Of a DNA stretch of 64,000 nucleotides, positions 24,841 to 39,800 are shown piece after piece. Origin of the DNA: Polytrichum commune (lineage: Eukaryota > Streptophyta > Polytrichopsida > Polytrichales > Polytrichaceae); assembly GCA_950295325.1 (NCBI GenBank), contig OX485803.1, positions 23,066,001 to 23,130,000 of the forward strand. The letters are read 5' to 3'. A program made the translations under genes and the position numbers. The notes under the pieces were generated by a model. It had not been told where the DNA came from. It did not search any database and saw only the letters and a program-made list of their open reading frames with translations. Every line of letters begins with the position of its first letter. Position 1 is the first letter of the stretch.

Positions 24841-27800
24841 GTATCAGTTTACCTAAAAGCTTCTATGCCTTGTATCCTGTGTTCTGTGTAATGAAGCTTT
24901 TTGTTTCTTTACGAACAATCTCTTGGCCAACTCCAGCTGCTGGTTAATAATTAAGGCCTTTCAATCTCAGTTTCACTTTCCAATATATGTTTCAAGAGTA
25001 TGTTGTCCTTGAGTTGTCTCGAGTGATTTGTTTCTGGCTACATCTTTGTGTGTTTTGTTCAATTGAAGGGATACCTATTGGCACCATACAAATGTGTCCA
25101 AAGCACCTAATACTCATTATGTTGATGGCTGGATGCAGGTAATGTTTTTGGTTGGTCTGACCTTGTCAGGCCTTACTGTCAGCACCAGTGATGCTTCATT
25201 TGCAGGGTGTGTCACACAGAGCCATGCTTTTGCAACATATGTTAACTTATTGACTAACTACCATCTTGTACCCTCTTGATTCTGTTTACTCTATTCTGAG
25301 AATTTTCTAAGAATTTTTTTACATAAATGCATGGGATTATGATCTTCAAGTGAGGAATGTTGAAGGTAATGGGCATAGTGGCTGGATACAGATCTGCAGG
25401 GGGCGGAAAGGTAAGGGGTAGTCAAGAGCACAAGGTAGTGGAGGTGAAGCAGCTTGCCTTGTATTGGAATCCTCATAGCCATCCCTTGGGGGCTCATCTG
25501 AATGCAACAGACAATCCAATTGTCAATGTGTTGAGAAGAGAAGAAGACACCCCTGACAAAGTTGTTTACTTACTACGCCCAACAGATGTGACTCTGAAAC
25601 TCTTGGTACACATACTTCTGTGTTCTCATTCCTGGATGTGTGCAGATCTAATGTATGTTGATCATAGGAAATTTACATGTCTTGAAGTTTTTGTTCTTAT
25701 TTGGTGTGTCTTTAGAGTAGAAACTGGAAAGATGTTAATGTTTGGTTGATTGTAAACCTCTTGTGACACTTTGGTCCGGTGGTATGGGTGCTAATAATAT
25801 GATAGGATAAGAGGGGAGAAATGGTTTGTCTCATCAAAGATATGATTCATCCAGTGGCCAGGGAATTGTTCTAGGTGCTGAAAACTCAAGGTTCACCCAA
25901 AGTTGGCTCAGGTTACCTTGACTGTCATGAATACAAATTGAAGAGCCAAACAGAGGAACATATCATTACTAAATTATGTAGGTAAAATATGAGCTTTAAA
26001 TGTTAAGCGCTTAGATGATTAGATGAGCTAGCAGGTTGCTAACTTAGTTCTATCAAGAGTAGATCATCCAATCGTTTTAGACATTATCTTTCTTTCTACT
26101 GACATTGGACAATGCTGGACTTGGATGACCTACAGATCAACAAAAATGAGTCAGCAGAAGATGGAGGGGCACAATATGCTGTTGTTGTCAATATGGATGA
26201 TTTGGTGAGAGGTCTCTTCAGGTCTTCATATTTGTAACCTGAGCTCAAGCTGAGACTTTTCTTGATAATAGATGTTTCAGTATCTTGGTTTAAGCCTACC
26301 TGCCTTTGTATGTTGTGGCATTCATACATAAGTGTGGTGGTTCTGATTGCAGTCACTTGCTTTGGAGGATCAACAACTTCGCGGAATGCTATTGCTTTTC
26401 TCTGCCATCTCTATTTCACGAGCAAGAGAAAAGTAATCCATCTGATCCTCCCAGAATGCCCCATGATTGTAATGTACTGAATCTGGTAATTAGCTATTAG
26501 CAGGTTTTCTATATAGTATGACCCTGACGTGACAACTTTAGTAGAGGCCCTAAGAACATTTACCTTTGCAATGAAGACAGTGTTGAGATTGTTTGAAGGT
26601 TCCATGACCAATTTTGTGAGGTTCAGGTATGGACGATTCCGACCACAAACCGAAGGAGAAGGGAACAAAAGGAGAGGTTGGCAGAAGCGCTTGTGGCACT
26701 ATGCAATTGAGGCAGTTTTATCAGATGTTCGGAAACGACTTTGGTGCCATTCCTTGGGCTATATTGTCTGGCGGAAGTAAGCTTCTGCAACTTTTTCGAA
26801 CTTTTTTTTGCAGAGGTAAAGGTCTAGGTGGATTTGTCCAAATGGTGTCAGGGAAATGCCTAGTACAAGAAGATAGCCCTTGGTTTTAATTTCTTCACGT
26901 TTCATTTGTCCCATGGATAGCAATTTGAAGCAATCAGATTGTAAAGCTCTCAAATACAGAAACTTCTGCCATAAAAGGTGATTTCTGGCTGCTCAAGAGA
27001 GTTGATCACTGCAGGGAGCATCGGGAGCGATATGTGGCTCTTTATGTGAACAAGCTTGAAAATTTGCAGCATGGTCAGGTTGGTCAACATATTTCATATC
27101 ATTGGCAAGCTTCAAGTGATTTTGATGCTGCAACTCAATTTGCTGTGGGGAGATCCAAAACATGCTTGGGAAAGCTGAAGCTGGACATATCACTCTTACA
27201 GTAAAGATTGTAATCTTAGTCCTTTGGTCGTTTAGGCTGTTCTTACAAGGAATGTGGTGTGCTCTTTGTCATATGAGTGTGAATCAACAATTTATATTCA
27301 GAATTAAATGTGTTTCAACTGACATCTTTAACACAGTACGGGAAATTACTGTGGAGATTCTCTAACCTGATAGTAGGGTTAGGATGCTCTAATTTTTGGT
27401 ACTTGCACTCCGGACGGAAATGCTCTTTGATGCTCACATGAAAATACCCTGCATCAGTAGTGTATGCATTATGTTATTTCTAGGACTCATCTAACTTTGG
27501 TGCATCTGGGGGGCACTCTATAGCCCTCAGGGGATGTGGAGTCAGCAGAGCTGGAAGAGCTGGAGAAGCAATTTGAAATGGATGAGATCCTCTTCTTCAG
27601 GTCTTTAGCCGAGAAGAAGATGCCCCTTGAGGTGAGCCTACCAGCTTAAGTGTTTCACCCTATGGCTTCAAGGTTGACCAATGTCAAGGAAAAGCTTGCC
27701 GAAATTGAGCTTGTCTGAAAGGACCTAGTATTCTGGTTAGAACTTTGCAGAAGCTTGATGAGAAGTGCAGGACTCTTTGAAGTGCAGATGCACAGCAGTT

Positions 27801-30800
27801 GTCACCATTGAACTGTCCACTTGTGGAGTTAGATTTTGCAGCCAGTGAGGTGGATTATATTGTCTAAAAAATCTGGCACCAGGATGTCTTTGCAAATGCA
27901 GCAGCACTTGACACTGAAAGCAGTGATGGCCCTGAGGCACCAATTGAAGGAGATCTACTTACACCTGAACCTGTTCTTCAAAGGGGCTGGTTAAATTGGC
28001 TCTCCCTTGGCTTGCTTGGTGCATCTGACTCTCCTGAATCAGGACAAATCTTCCCTCAGGAGATCATCAAGGTAGAAACTTGGGTCTTTTATTTCTTTAG
28101 TAGCAGTATAATGTCAGCATTTGAGAGAAGGACTTGTTAGTTGCTATTCTGGGATGATTATGAAGGTTGTAGAGCAGCCTCAAGTCCTTATATCTTAGCA
28201 AATGGACATTTGAGTGTGCATCTTGGGGTTTTGACATTCATCGTCTTGACTCTGTGTAATCTCTGTTGTCAAGGGTTATTGTCTCCTTGTTAGTCACTCT
28301 TCTTGGTCCGTTTTGGCTGTCTGTCAATTTCATGTCTTGATTGACTAGTAACTGAATTCTATGCTGCAGGATTTGTACGAAGCGGCAAAACTTTATCCCA
28401 TGCCGCTGATGGACAGTGGGGAGTCGTCCAAGGGAAACTGTCATGTTGCAGTGACATTACATATTGGAGAACTTTTGGGAAGTTTACACAGCTCGTAAGT
28501 TTGTGCCTTTAATCCTTAGGTGCATGGCCCAGGTTGTTCTTTGGCTGGCTGGATCATTCCAGGATGTGGATAATAGTGAGTCTTAGACACTAAATATGAA
28601 TTTCATGTGTGCACTTTTGTTGCTGTGAAGACCTGTCAAATAATGAGCTGCTCACATAAAATTTAAGTTCTATCATTTATAGATATCTTTCAAGTCTCTA
28701 CTTGGTGTGCAGTACATATGCAGTAATGCCAGTTTATAGTTTGAAGAGGGATGAAAATTGATGAGGATGCAAGAGTTACTGCAACATCTGTTGTTGACTA
28801 AACCTCCACGTATAAACTAGAAGTAGACTATTCTTAGACAAGACATGTGTCAGACTTGGTCATATGATCCTTGGTTATTTGTTCTGTATTCTTGTATGTA
28901 CTTTGAATGTTCCAAGTGTGTTCTGAACACTAGTGTAACCTTGCAATGGACAAATAGGAAATTGGGTCGGGACATTTTGAACATATCGGTCCAAGGCATT
29001 GGTGTGACTGCCCAGATGTGGAGTGAGAAGACAAATGTCTCTGTAATGGTCCGGACTCTAGAGGCTGTGGACCTGTGGACGCCTGGAAATCGTTTTCCAC
29101 GTATCTTGGCACCATGGGTACGTTCTATTTGATTTTCTTCAAGAGAAATTTAGCTCTATTTTATAATATTAGCAACATGCTTTAGATCTCTGTCTTTTCT
29201 TTGTCTCAACAATCAAGCAGAAGCAAGCATCTCCCTTAGAACTTGGAGTCTGATTAGCTTTCCATTTCTCATGGTTCCTCTATTTATGGTTCATTATTAT
29301 GCTAACAGTTGTGGAGATATGACATCCAGGGAAAGCTCACACAGAGGAAGCCTGCACAACGGAGTTATGCAGAGGCTCTAGCTGGAGCTGGGCTGGTGCG
29401 CAGTGTTAGTGAAGGCAGTGTCTCTTCCTTACAAGAAAAAATAGCACCTGATGAAGAAGGCTCAATGGGAGAGCTAAGTGAGCCCTTACTGCGAGTGGAA
29501 ATAGAGTTCCAACCTAAGAAGGAAGACCATGATCTGGCTATTACTGTAAGTCATCTTTTAATCTTCTATTAGTTCTACATTTTTCAGAGGGTTTGGAAAA
29601 TTCCAATTTTCTTCAAGGAGTTAATCAATTGTTTTTAGAATTGTTGATATAAGTTTGACACAGCAATAATATCCAGCTTAATGTTTGTGGTGCTTGTTCA
29701 GGTGGTGCTGCAACCTGTTGAGTTTGTCTATAGCCCTACATTTATCGAGCGTGCCTCTTCATTCTTCTGTTTCCCAACTTCTCAGGATGATCTAAATGAG
29801 CAGGTAAGTCTAGCCTCTGATCCACATGCTTCTATAGATCACACCATGTAAAATTTCCATAATTCTTTGTAGGTAGTTCTAAAATACATCTGTTATTCTC
29901 CTGACTGCAGTGAGATTCTTTTACTATTTAACGTACCTCATTTTCGTTGACAACATTATGAAGTTCTGGATAAGTTCATAACGCTCTATCTGCTTGAGGA
30001 GCTAATCTCACTTGCGGCGACATGCTTCAGGTGGACAAGTAATGGTTCAGTTTGTTCAGTTGTTGCTGCTGATACAGTGCCATAAATTGCAGGTGGATGC
30101 TGCTTTGAGAAAGTTGGAAGATGCGGCACTTACAGAATTCCAGTAATTACAAAACTTTTGTTCCATTCTCAACCACAGTAACATAGGTCCTAGTAAAGAA
30201 AGTTCTTGCACCTGTCTAAGGTCTGTCGGATTTGAAATTCACAGATCACTCTGAGCCAACTTTTGTACACAGGGTACTGTGGATTCTCTCGGGAGTCCTC
30301 CTCCTACAGATGTTTTCGATGAGGCATTAATATGGGCATGTCTTTCCAACTGTGAAGGCACAAAGTGGTGGAGAGGAAGCGACTCCGCCTATTACTAGAC
30401 ATCCGAAGACCTAACTTTTTATTTCCAGAGAGCAATATGACATCTAGTGGAATCCTAATGGTATGCCACTTACTTCCATGATAAACAGGTTGAGGTTGAG
30501 GTTGGTGCGCTGGGTGATTCTGTTTTGGCTTCCTACGTTAAGGCAGATGACTTGTAGGTGGTGGTATTATTCATTGAATTCTGTCTTTTGAATCAGGATC
30601 TTGTGTTGAGCTATTTCAGAAAATTGAGATGACTTTGGGTTAGTTGAGGCTACTTAATTTCAGTTTTATGGGAACTTTAATGCCTGGTTGTCTTGGTCAA
30701 AGAATGATCACTAACAACTAACAAGACAAGAGGAGCAGGGAACAGGGGAACATTTCAATTTAACACCAGCATGACTCTGGCATTTTAAACCCCTGTTTGT

Positions 30801-33800
30801 TTAGAGGCCTTTTTGAACATCAAATTTGTCTGTGGTTTATGAGCATAGTTTTTCATCAAAGGCATCAAAGGTCTACTGTATCTGAGATTTTCATATATTT
30901 TCCTTGTTGGTGTGGGTTGTAGATTCTTGCAGTAGACTCAATTTACTTTGCTTCGCCAGGACTAAATCAAGCCTTGGAAGCCCTACCATCGAAAGGGCAC
31001 TCAAGGTCTGCTACCCTTCGTAGACATATTGGAGGCAGACATGGGATATATCTAAATAAACTGGTAAACTGTTGCTTTTTTGGTCTTCTATAGATAAAAT
31101 GTAATCTATAGATATTGGGTGCAAATCTGGTTTATGATCATCTTCTTGGCACTAGCAAAAGCTTTCTTCACCTCTTGAGCTTCTTTATGTTATTCTGTTG
31201 TACCCTTATAAAGAGAACTTTGCTGGCTTGGTTTGAGCTCTGTATAATGTTTCAGATAGGCACATTATCTCTACACTAATGTGTTTTCCACCAGGACCTT
31301 CATGGTTCGATGCATTTCCGTCGTTCAGTAGGAAGATGAGTCATGAGATTTGTCATGGTGTTTTCTGCAGGGCCAAATTGGTTGCAATGTAGAAAATGCA
31401 GACATTCCCCCTGCAAATGTTGGACACTATGACCGCTTTGAGTTAAGATTGACAGGTGCACAGGTGAGATCTTTGTCATAGGATGTGGTATGTTCTAATG
31501 AAATATTCTTCCGCAAATGTGAGCCGGATCTTTCTAAATGGTTATTTATATAATCCAAATAAACACTAGGCAGACTTTATCATGGCCAGATTCATGTGGT
31601 GGATGCTTTCCAATCTGGTTTAATGGTCATCATGACTTGAGACTTGTTATGAGATAACATAGTTTCTTCATTAGTAGGATTCATCTGTTGCAGTCACCTT
31701 TCATAGTGCCTTGCCAGTGCTCCTATAGTAACTGTGCCATCAATTTGGCATGCAGATTCTCATCTCTGGAAAATCAGGCGATTGGCATGAGACCTTAAAC
31801 AGCCACGAAGCAGATCTTGAGTGGCATCTAGTCAAACGATTCAATCTGCATGTGATCATTGATATCTCTATCAAAGACGACCCTCTTCTGCCTCGACTTA
31901 AGGTGAAGTTTAAGTTATTATAATATTGCTGGCTTACCTTATTACTTTGCTTATCCCTATATTGATTCACCTAGATATTAATTTCTTTGATAGAGAACAG
32001 ATTTTGCATGGAATACTTGAACTCGTGTATATCTGACAACAAGTGCTTGGAATGGGCTATGCTTCTCACACCTCAAGTTTGGCATTTTCTTTCCTTGATC
32101 CTTCTGGTTATGTCCCAGGTCTGAAGACCATTGTGTGTATTTGAGGTCCTCCCATGGAACAAAAATAAAAATAACGGCGGCTACTATTTTGATTCTATGC
32201 TAGTGTGAAGAGCATTTTATATACATTGTCTGTACGCTATGACCCTGACCTTCACAAAGCAGAGGTACTTGGCTCTAGCGGCAGCATTGTGGAGTAGAAT
32301 GAAACAAAGTGGTTAGCAAGATGCGCCTATTTATAGCAATGCATGGTATATCTTTGCCTTGATTGAGTTGTCTCCATCATTACGATACTCAGTTATTTAA
32401 TGTTGTGATTGCAGATACATGGGAGCTTACCTGCTTTGCGACTTCATTTATCTATTGGGAAATGCAGAGCTATTAGAGATCTGCTTGCAAAGCTTTTCAA
32501 TAGCAGTAATAAGAGCAAGCACGCATCTGAAGTGGCTGCGATGCAGAGGCCACCTCATGTAGGAGTTCTACACAAGCTGTGCTCTGGATTTGGTCAAACT
32601 CAGGCATTTCAGCAGTATAAACCTCTAAATAACCAATCATATGATTGTTATGGTGGAATGGTACTCACCTTCTAATGTCCTGGGAAGCTGGGAGCATGAG
32701 CCAGGTGGTATTATGTCTTGGCTGGCTGGGCTGTTCCAGTATCTACAATTCTATATAATATTTGTGGCATTGTGTATTGCATTGTACTCATATTGAAGTG
32801 CCTGCAGGTCGGAGGAGGGATAGGTTTGTTTGCCTTGGAGTTAAATGTGAAGTTGAAGGTTGTAACTGTAGAGCTCTGTCTGGATGGTGAACATCGTGCT
32901 GCCTCAGTGCAGCTTGAGAAAAAGACTCTAGTTGCTCAAATGCATGACACCTCACTCAAGTTAGTTCATTACGCTTGAGCTGAACATCTTGATGCTGATT
33001 GAAATCTTGTCTGTATGACCTTTTTGTGTAGCAGAACTTGGACATTTGTTTTGAAAATAATCTTTCAATTACAAGATCAAATCTTTTGCATTCTGTTCAT
33101 TGATTATTACTGTTTTCTGTTTGATGCTTCCATCAAATCATCAAATTAGATGACATAATTAGAGAATGATGTCCTTGTGAATGGGCGTTTGGCAGGTATG
33201 CACAGCATGCATCACATGAAGAGTTGCAGCTTCTTATAAAGACTATTCATATTGAGGATGCAAGTGAACTAGCAAGCAGTCCATTCCGTTACTTGTTGTA
33301 TTGTTCTGGATGTCATGGGTCCAGTTCTCTCTCTTCCTTGGCTGCTGAAACAAAGAACTGCACGTCAAAGCCCACAGAGATCCCTGGGGGAACATATTCA
33401 GCTTGTTTCAATGTAGTTCTGGGGGGTGCAAAGGGCTTCCCTGAAGTTGGAGTGCTGGCTGCACTGCATGGTCTTGAATTACATGTCAATCCTAAAGTTG
33501 TACGTAGTTTGCATGGGTTTGTGCTGGCAACAACAGCACCTAAGGTAAAAGCCTCAGATAGGAACCACCGACGATTGATGACAATCAATGACTCGCGCTC
33601 TGTGGTCCCTGTAACCCATGAGAACTTGACAGAGAACTATATGGACAGCGAGGACAGCGGACTTTGCTCTAGTTTCTCAGGCCTCCCAATCAAATCACCA
33701 GTTCATACCCAAATGCAAGCAACCGCCCTCACACCTCCATCTCCTAGTCAGAGAAAGGGTGCAAAGTTTGAAGGGGCAGGGCGGTTGGATGGGAAGGAAA

Positions 33801-36800
33801 AGGAGAATCCAGTTTTTAGGTTCAAGAATATTTCCAGGCAGCTTCTTCCACTGTGTGACATGTTTGAGGAGCAGGTTGCACAGCATAATTCAACTATTTT
33901 GGATGTACGTCTAGTGGTGTGTGCTGTCCAGTTCCTAGATTCAGGAGGAAATGTTGGTATAGTCATTGTCCCTGAAGCAACCATCTGCACTTCTGTTCCT
34001 TCTGTTACATCATCTGAGGAAGAGTCTTGGGAGGTTGTGGCGGCTTTATCAGATCTTCAGGTGAAGGGCACCCATTGGGCATCAGGGAATATAAATGGTG
34101 ATCCTGTCGGAAGTCTCACCTCTGGACCATTAGCAACTTGGGATGTCAGAGTTAGTAAAGCTAGCAATGGCAATGTGGACGTTTTAATACAAGTCCATAA
34201 GGCCCAGGTTGTGTTACTTGCTGACTATTTGGCTGGCTTAATTGAGTACTTCAACAGCTCACATTGGAAATCTGAAAGAAGCTCCAAGAACAAGCAGAGC
34301 AATAAGAGCTCATGTATCTTTTGGAAGGTAGAAGTAGAGGACTCTATACTCTTTCTTCCACGGGAACAAGGAAAGAAAGAGTTTCTGCAATTAGTACTAG
34401 AGAAGTTTCTTTTCACAAGTGTTGAAGATGGCAGTCCTACAGACTCTTTTTACATTGTAGGACAGAAGGTTTCAGTACGAGTGCATGGCACAGAGAATAA
34501 TGGAGGGGATGCACATGAGGTGAAATTTAGGAGCCTAAGTGGTGGGAGAACTTTGGTAGAGCGATGGGATGGTGAGATGTCAATTGAGGCACCACCTGGG
34601 GACCTGCCGACATGTCTGGAGATTCATTCATCCATACTTGATCTAATCCTAGATGGTGAGTATTATTCTTTACCATAAGGAACTTGCTTATGTATGTGCT
34701 AGAATAGTATAAAAATAAGGCTTTCTTTCTAGTTACATCTTGTGCATGAAAAAAGCATCAGAGGACACATGGTGTCAAATATTTGGTTATTGTAGAGCAG
34801 AACTTCCTTTCAATTACACTGACTAAAGATCATAACTTGCTTTCAGGGAACTGTTTTAGGAAGCAGGCTGAAGCATTTGAGTCCCTCTCTCGGGACCTAT
34901 CTGCTATTGAAAGAAGATCAAAGTCTATGACATCCACAATACTGCATGGTGGCTTAAATAGTTGGATTCCAGGAAAATATGCTTATGAAAGCAAAACGAG
35001 TATGAGTAGAGGTAGCGTAAGCCTCAAGTTTTGTGCATTAAAGTTGTGCATTACTGTGGCTGTTTGTGAACCTGGAGAAGTTGTTTTGCCCAGATCAGTT
35101 GCTCTTCTTCAAATGGACTCACTTGACGTAGAACTTTCTGTAAACCAAGGTGAGCTTGAAGAGTTGGCTGTGAATATCAATAGGATTGTGCTCCTTCAGC
35201 ATGCTACACGATTGAGATTATTGCAATGTAAGGGCGGGGAGGAGCTGGATATGGTGAGCTGTCCAGCACTGAAGTTACTAGTCAGTGCAGAAGGTTTGGA
35301 AAGCGAGGTTCATATTTCCCTTCCGTCTACTCAAGTGTGGCTTCATTTCTCTGCATGGAGTGAGGTGGCTCCTCTCCTTGCTGCAATCATGAAACCGAGC
35401 CCGACTCCTGCTGTAATGAATAATTTTATCTCCCAGGATATGAGCAGACAGCATGATTCTCTGCCTATAAGCTTATCAAAGTCATTACCAAAAGCAGAAT
35501 TGCTTGTCTTACAGGATGCAGACATATCTTATTCTTCCCCTCAGAGGCAGGAGCCTCAGTCTGGGATTGCAATGTCATCTTTCTCTGTACAGAGTGGCTC
35601 AGAGATCCCCTTAAGTAAATTCCCGCAGCCAACTAGTGCTACTGTTCTTGTTAAAGTAGGAACTTTTAGATTAGGTTTCATCATGCTCGATTGTTCTGGA
35701 GAAGCACACAAAATAAAGGAGGTTGATGAATGTGGGAGGGCTTCTGCCCTGGAGAAACCTGTGCCTGGTAAGCTACTATCATGCACCCTGGCACTCCGAG
35801 TGGATGAGTTTCGTGTAAACAAGGATGGTACGTGGTCACTGGCAGCAGGCATTACCCAGGGAGAAGGCAATGCAGTAGAGAATTTTGAGGACCATGACCC
35901 GTTTAAAGAACTGTGGTTTCAAGCCACAGAGATAGGTGTGGTTATGGATGGAAGTATACAACAATCACCAAGGGTGAAGTTTGATATGAGAGTACATGCA
36001 GAATGCATTAATGCTTGGTGCTCCAACCCAATCTTGCGGTTTTTTCATAAATTCACCTTTGAAGAGTTGGAGTCTGGACCTTCACCAAGTTTGGATGTTG
36101 AAGGGAAAGTCAAAATGAGCTTACAACAGGCATCTTTTCTGCTCAGTGATGGTCGTGTAAGTCATTCAAAAGACTCTATTTCACATGGTTTGCTGGAGGA
36201 ATTATCCAAAACATTTTTATCAATGTCCTTCTAATTTGTAAACTTGTACAGTACTTATGTTCTATCCTGCTATGTGTGCCTCTTAGTTCCATAAGAGGTA
36301 AGCATGCTGTATCTTTTGTCCATCTCCTCCAGGCCATCCTGATTCCATCACCTTAGTATTGCACCTCAGGGCATGCTCCTTGAGGTCAACTCCAACTCCT
36401 TGGAGTCATGTTCTGTTAGTTGTTATGACCCAGTTTTCTTGCCTGGTTCTTTCTTCTTCCTTTTCTCTTGCCCGCACTTCCTAAATCCAGCATTTATCAG
36501 AGATTTCTAAGCTCCTACAAGTTGAGATCTTTTGTGACAACATTTGGGAAGTTTCTTGCAGTGGAACTGCAATGCTCCTATTATGGAGCTCACACTCGAG
36601 AATATTGTTATGGAGATTAATTGGTGGCAGCACAAATTGGAGGCATGCTTGTCATCTGAAGTGGGGGCTAGCTATCACAACATGCAAAAGGTATGCCATT
36701 GAATTTTGGGTCACCTGTGAAGGTTCTTCCTAAACTTTGGTGTTCCATTGTCAATCTGTGCAAATCTACCACTTTGTGAGTTCTATTGGTCATTCAGAAT

Positions 36801-39800
36801 AGTAGATAATCATGTTCTTGGTTTACTGTAATTTTGGTAAGGTTTAGGGCCTTGGCTAGAGGATAATAGAGCGAGAACAGTGTATCATACACCCTTAACA
36901 ATATCAGAATAATCTTTCCTAGTCCAAGTGCTCTTCCTGTCCTCGTGTTTTAAGATATACACAACCTCGCATTCCTGTGCTATTTCTTCTCATGCTCATT
37001 ATGAAGCAACTATTGAGCTGCTTTTAATGAGGATATCAGAGGTAGAGAGATTTGTGTTAAGAGAAGTGTAATAAATATATCGGTTTCTATCCCTGCTCCC
37101 AGAGGTAAGCCATGCTTGTGTCTACATTTGGAGATGTTTGTGTAGACTCTTTTATTATAGAAGGTACGAAATGACTAGTCCTTTTGAGTTGTGAGTGAAA
37201 TGGCACTGTCTGAATTGTCCACATCTTGGATTTTCCTATACAGGTCTCATGGGAGCCACTGGTAGAGCCATGGAATTTCAGGTGTGTTCTGACAGATACA
37301 CAAGATGTGAGCAGCCTACTTGATACTCGTAAATGCACAAGGGTTAGAGTCTCTTCAACAACAAAACTCAATATCAACATCACAGAGTCACTTGTGCAGG
37401 TATTATAACTATCCCTGCATGTAGAATCCAGTGAGGAAGTTTTTGAAATTTATGCGCTTGTATCAATTGCTTACAAGTTGAACGTTGCATGCACAGGGTA
37501 TTTCACAATCTCCATGTAGCAATAGAATGCTAGAGCCTTGCATTCTCTTGTATCCAGGAGTTCAGTAGTAAATGTTTGAAGTACATTGTCTGTCGAAATG
37601 AAATTTACTCCAATTTCTGTACCCACTATTCTGCACTATATGACGCAGGCTGCTTCTCGGGCAGCTGAGATGACTCAAGATGCATGGGTGGACAACTCCC
37701 CAGAGGGCGACCTGGCCCAAATAGGTGGATCATGTCAGTATGCTCCCTACTGGCTACAAAATGACACAGGAGTGGCGCTCACGTATTGGCTAGTAGGCTC
37801 CTCAAATAACCATGAAAGTACTGACGACATGGATGGAGGGTGGCATGGATGGGGTAGTGGGAGTGGCATTACTGTGCAACCAGGGGGCTTAGTAGCATTG
37901 TATCTAGAAGGCAGCCCTGAAGAGGTTCTTAGTAGTCAAAGAAAGAGTGAAACCTTTAGGAGAGTAGGAGCAGGGAAGATGTTTGAGTCTCCATTACAAC
38001 ATCGCATGATTTGTGTCCAGCTAGAGGGAACTTCCCGACCATCACCACCAATGTCAATAGACCTAGTTGGATCGCGATCTTTTGAAGCATCATTCTCAGA
38101 AAGTGAATCTGAGGATATAGAGAATCCAATCTCAAACAATGTTCAGGGAGTTCTTCACAGGCAAAATTCATCCCATGTATTGGAAGCAGACAACCGTGAT
38201 AGGGACATATTTCGTACCCCTGTTGTTTTTGAGGTGACTATTCAGAAGTACAGCAAGTTGGTGCGACTCTGCTCAACAGTGGGTGTCTTCTTACACATGC
38301 TCCTTTGTACTTTTTGATCATCATTACTTGTCACTGCATCCAGCATAGCCAGGAAATACAAAAGCAATTAGCATGTGTGGTCATCTAGAGGGGGTGAAGC
38401 AGTAAGTTCGGTCAATATATTGTAGCTATTAGTGGTATCTTCACCTTGAAGACATGTTCAGTAGGGATGCAAAATGTAAAAACAAGAGAAATGGCCCTTG
38501 CATATTTTGATTGTCGTTTCCAGCATCATTGGCTCCTTGTGAACTAGGCTAAACTACAGACCTTGACTACCAAAAACTCTGATACATGTTTTGTAACTTT
38601 GGCAGGTAGCAGTCGTTAACATGATATCTGTGCCCCTGGAACTTCGATTTGACATCCCTTTTATGATCTCTCCAAAGGTGGTTTGTTCTCCCTCAAATGG
38701 TCTAAACTAGCTCATTTGGTGTCTGTACTTCACTAGTTAGTCAATTGTGTGTTGGATTGGCTGCTGCACTTCAATTCCCTCATTCATGCATGACCAGGTG
38801 GTTGTAATCTTTATTGCCTGCTTTCTTTTTTTGGCTATTCTAGTCTTCCTGAATTGCAATGCTTCTATTGAAAATTTCAATTTGATGCAAATCATTTCAT
38901 TGCATTTCTATGTTCAATTATTTTTGTTGTGTTCAGACATTTTTTCTGGTCCATTCAGGTGATGGACCCAGTTTTACCAGGTCAAGTTATTCCTCTCCCA
39001 GTGCACTTAGCTCAAACAGGCAAGATGAGGTGGCGACCGTTGGGAAGCAATTTTGTGTGGAGTGAAGCACAATCTTTAAGACTTTTGCTTCAAGTGCCGG
39101 ACTCTCAGCTTGGTCTACATCGTCCTGTTCTCTGCTATCCTAGCCACCGTACCAACCGTCCATTTCGATGTTGCCTTTCAGTCAGTTATTCTCCAATAGC
39201 TGCTGTGGATGGCAGCTTTGGAGAGTTGACTCAGAATCCCCTTGAGGGGGGAAGAGTGTCGATGGAGAGACCAAAAGAATTCAAGCTTTGGGACATAACC
39301 CTGCAAGCACCGCTAATAGTGAAGAACTGCCTTCCGTTGCCTTCTGTTATCACCATTGACAGTGGGGTTGGTGCTGTTGTTAGCCACAGGGCTCCTGAGG
39401 CAAGCTCAGTAAACTATTTTTTATTCATTTTCTCTATTGGATTTTGTTCTTGAATAAATTTGATTGTTAATTTTATTATTATGCACACGGATTTACTCAT
39501 TTAGGGAGCTAATACCTAGGGCCGTCGTAGATCACTGATCATTTTACTCCAGTCTCCATTGTGGGTCACAGCTTAGAGGTCATCAGCTCTTCATTGAATT
39601 TTGCTTATTTTGAGCACATGGGTAGGTAAGCACACAAGATACTGTTATCACATTATCTTGGCCTCCCTGTCACTGTGCTTCTCATTCATTCGGGTGCAAG
39701 ATGTTGATCAAATATTTTGCTCAACATCAGGGTTTCACATTGTAAGGAACTGTTGTTCAACATCATGAACATGTTCAGTATTGCCCTTCCAAAGTATTTG

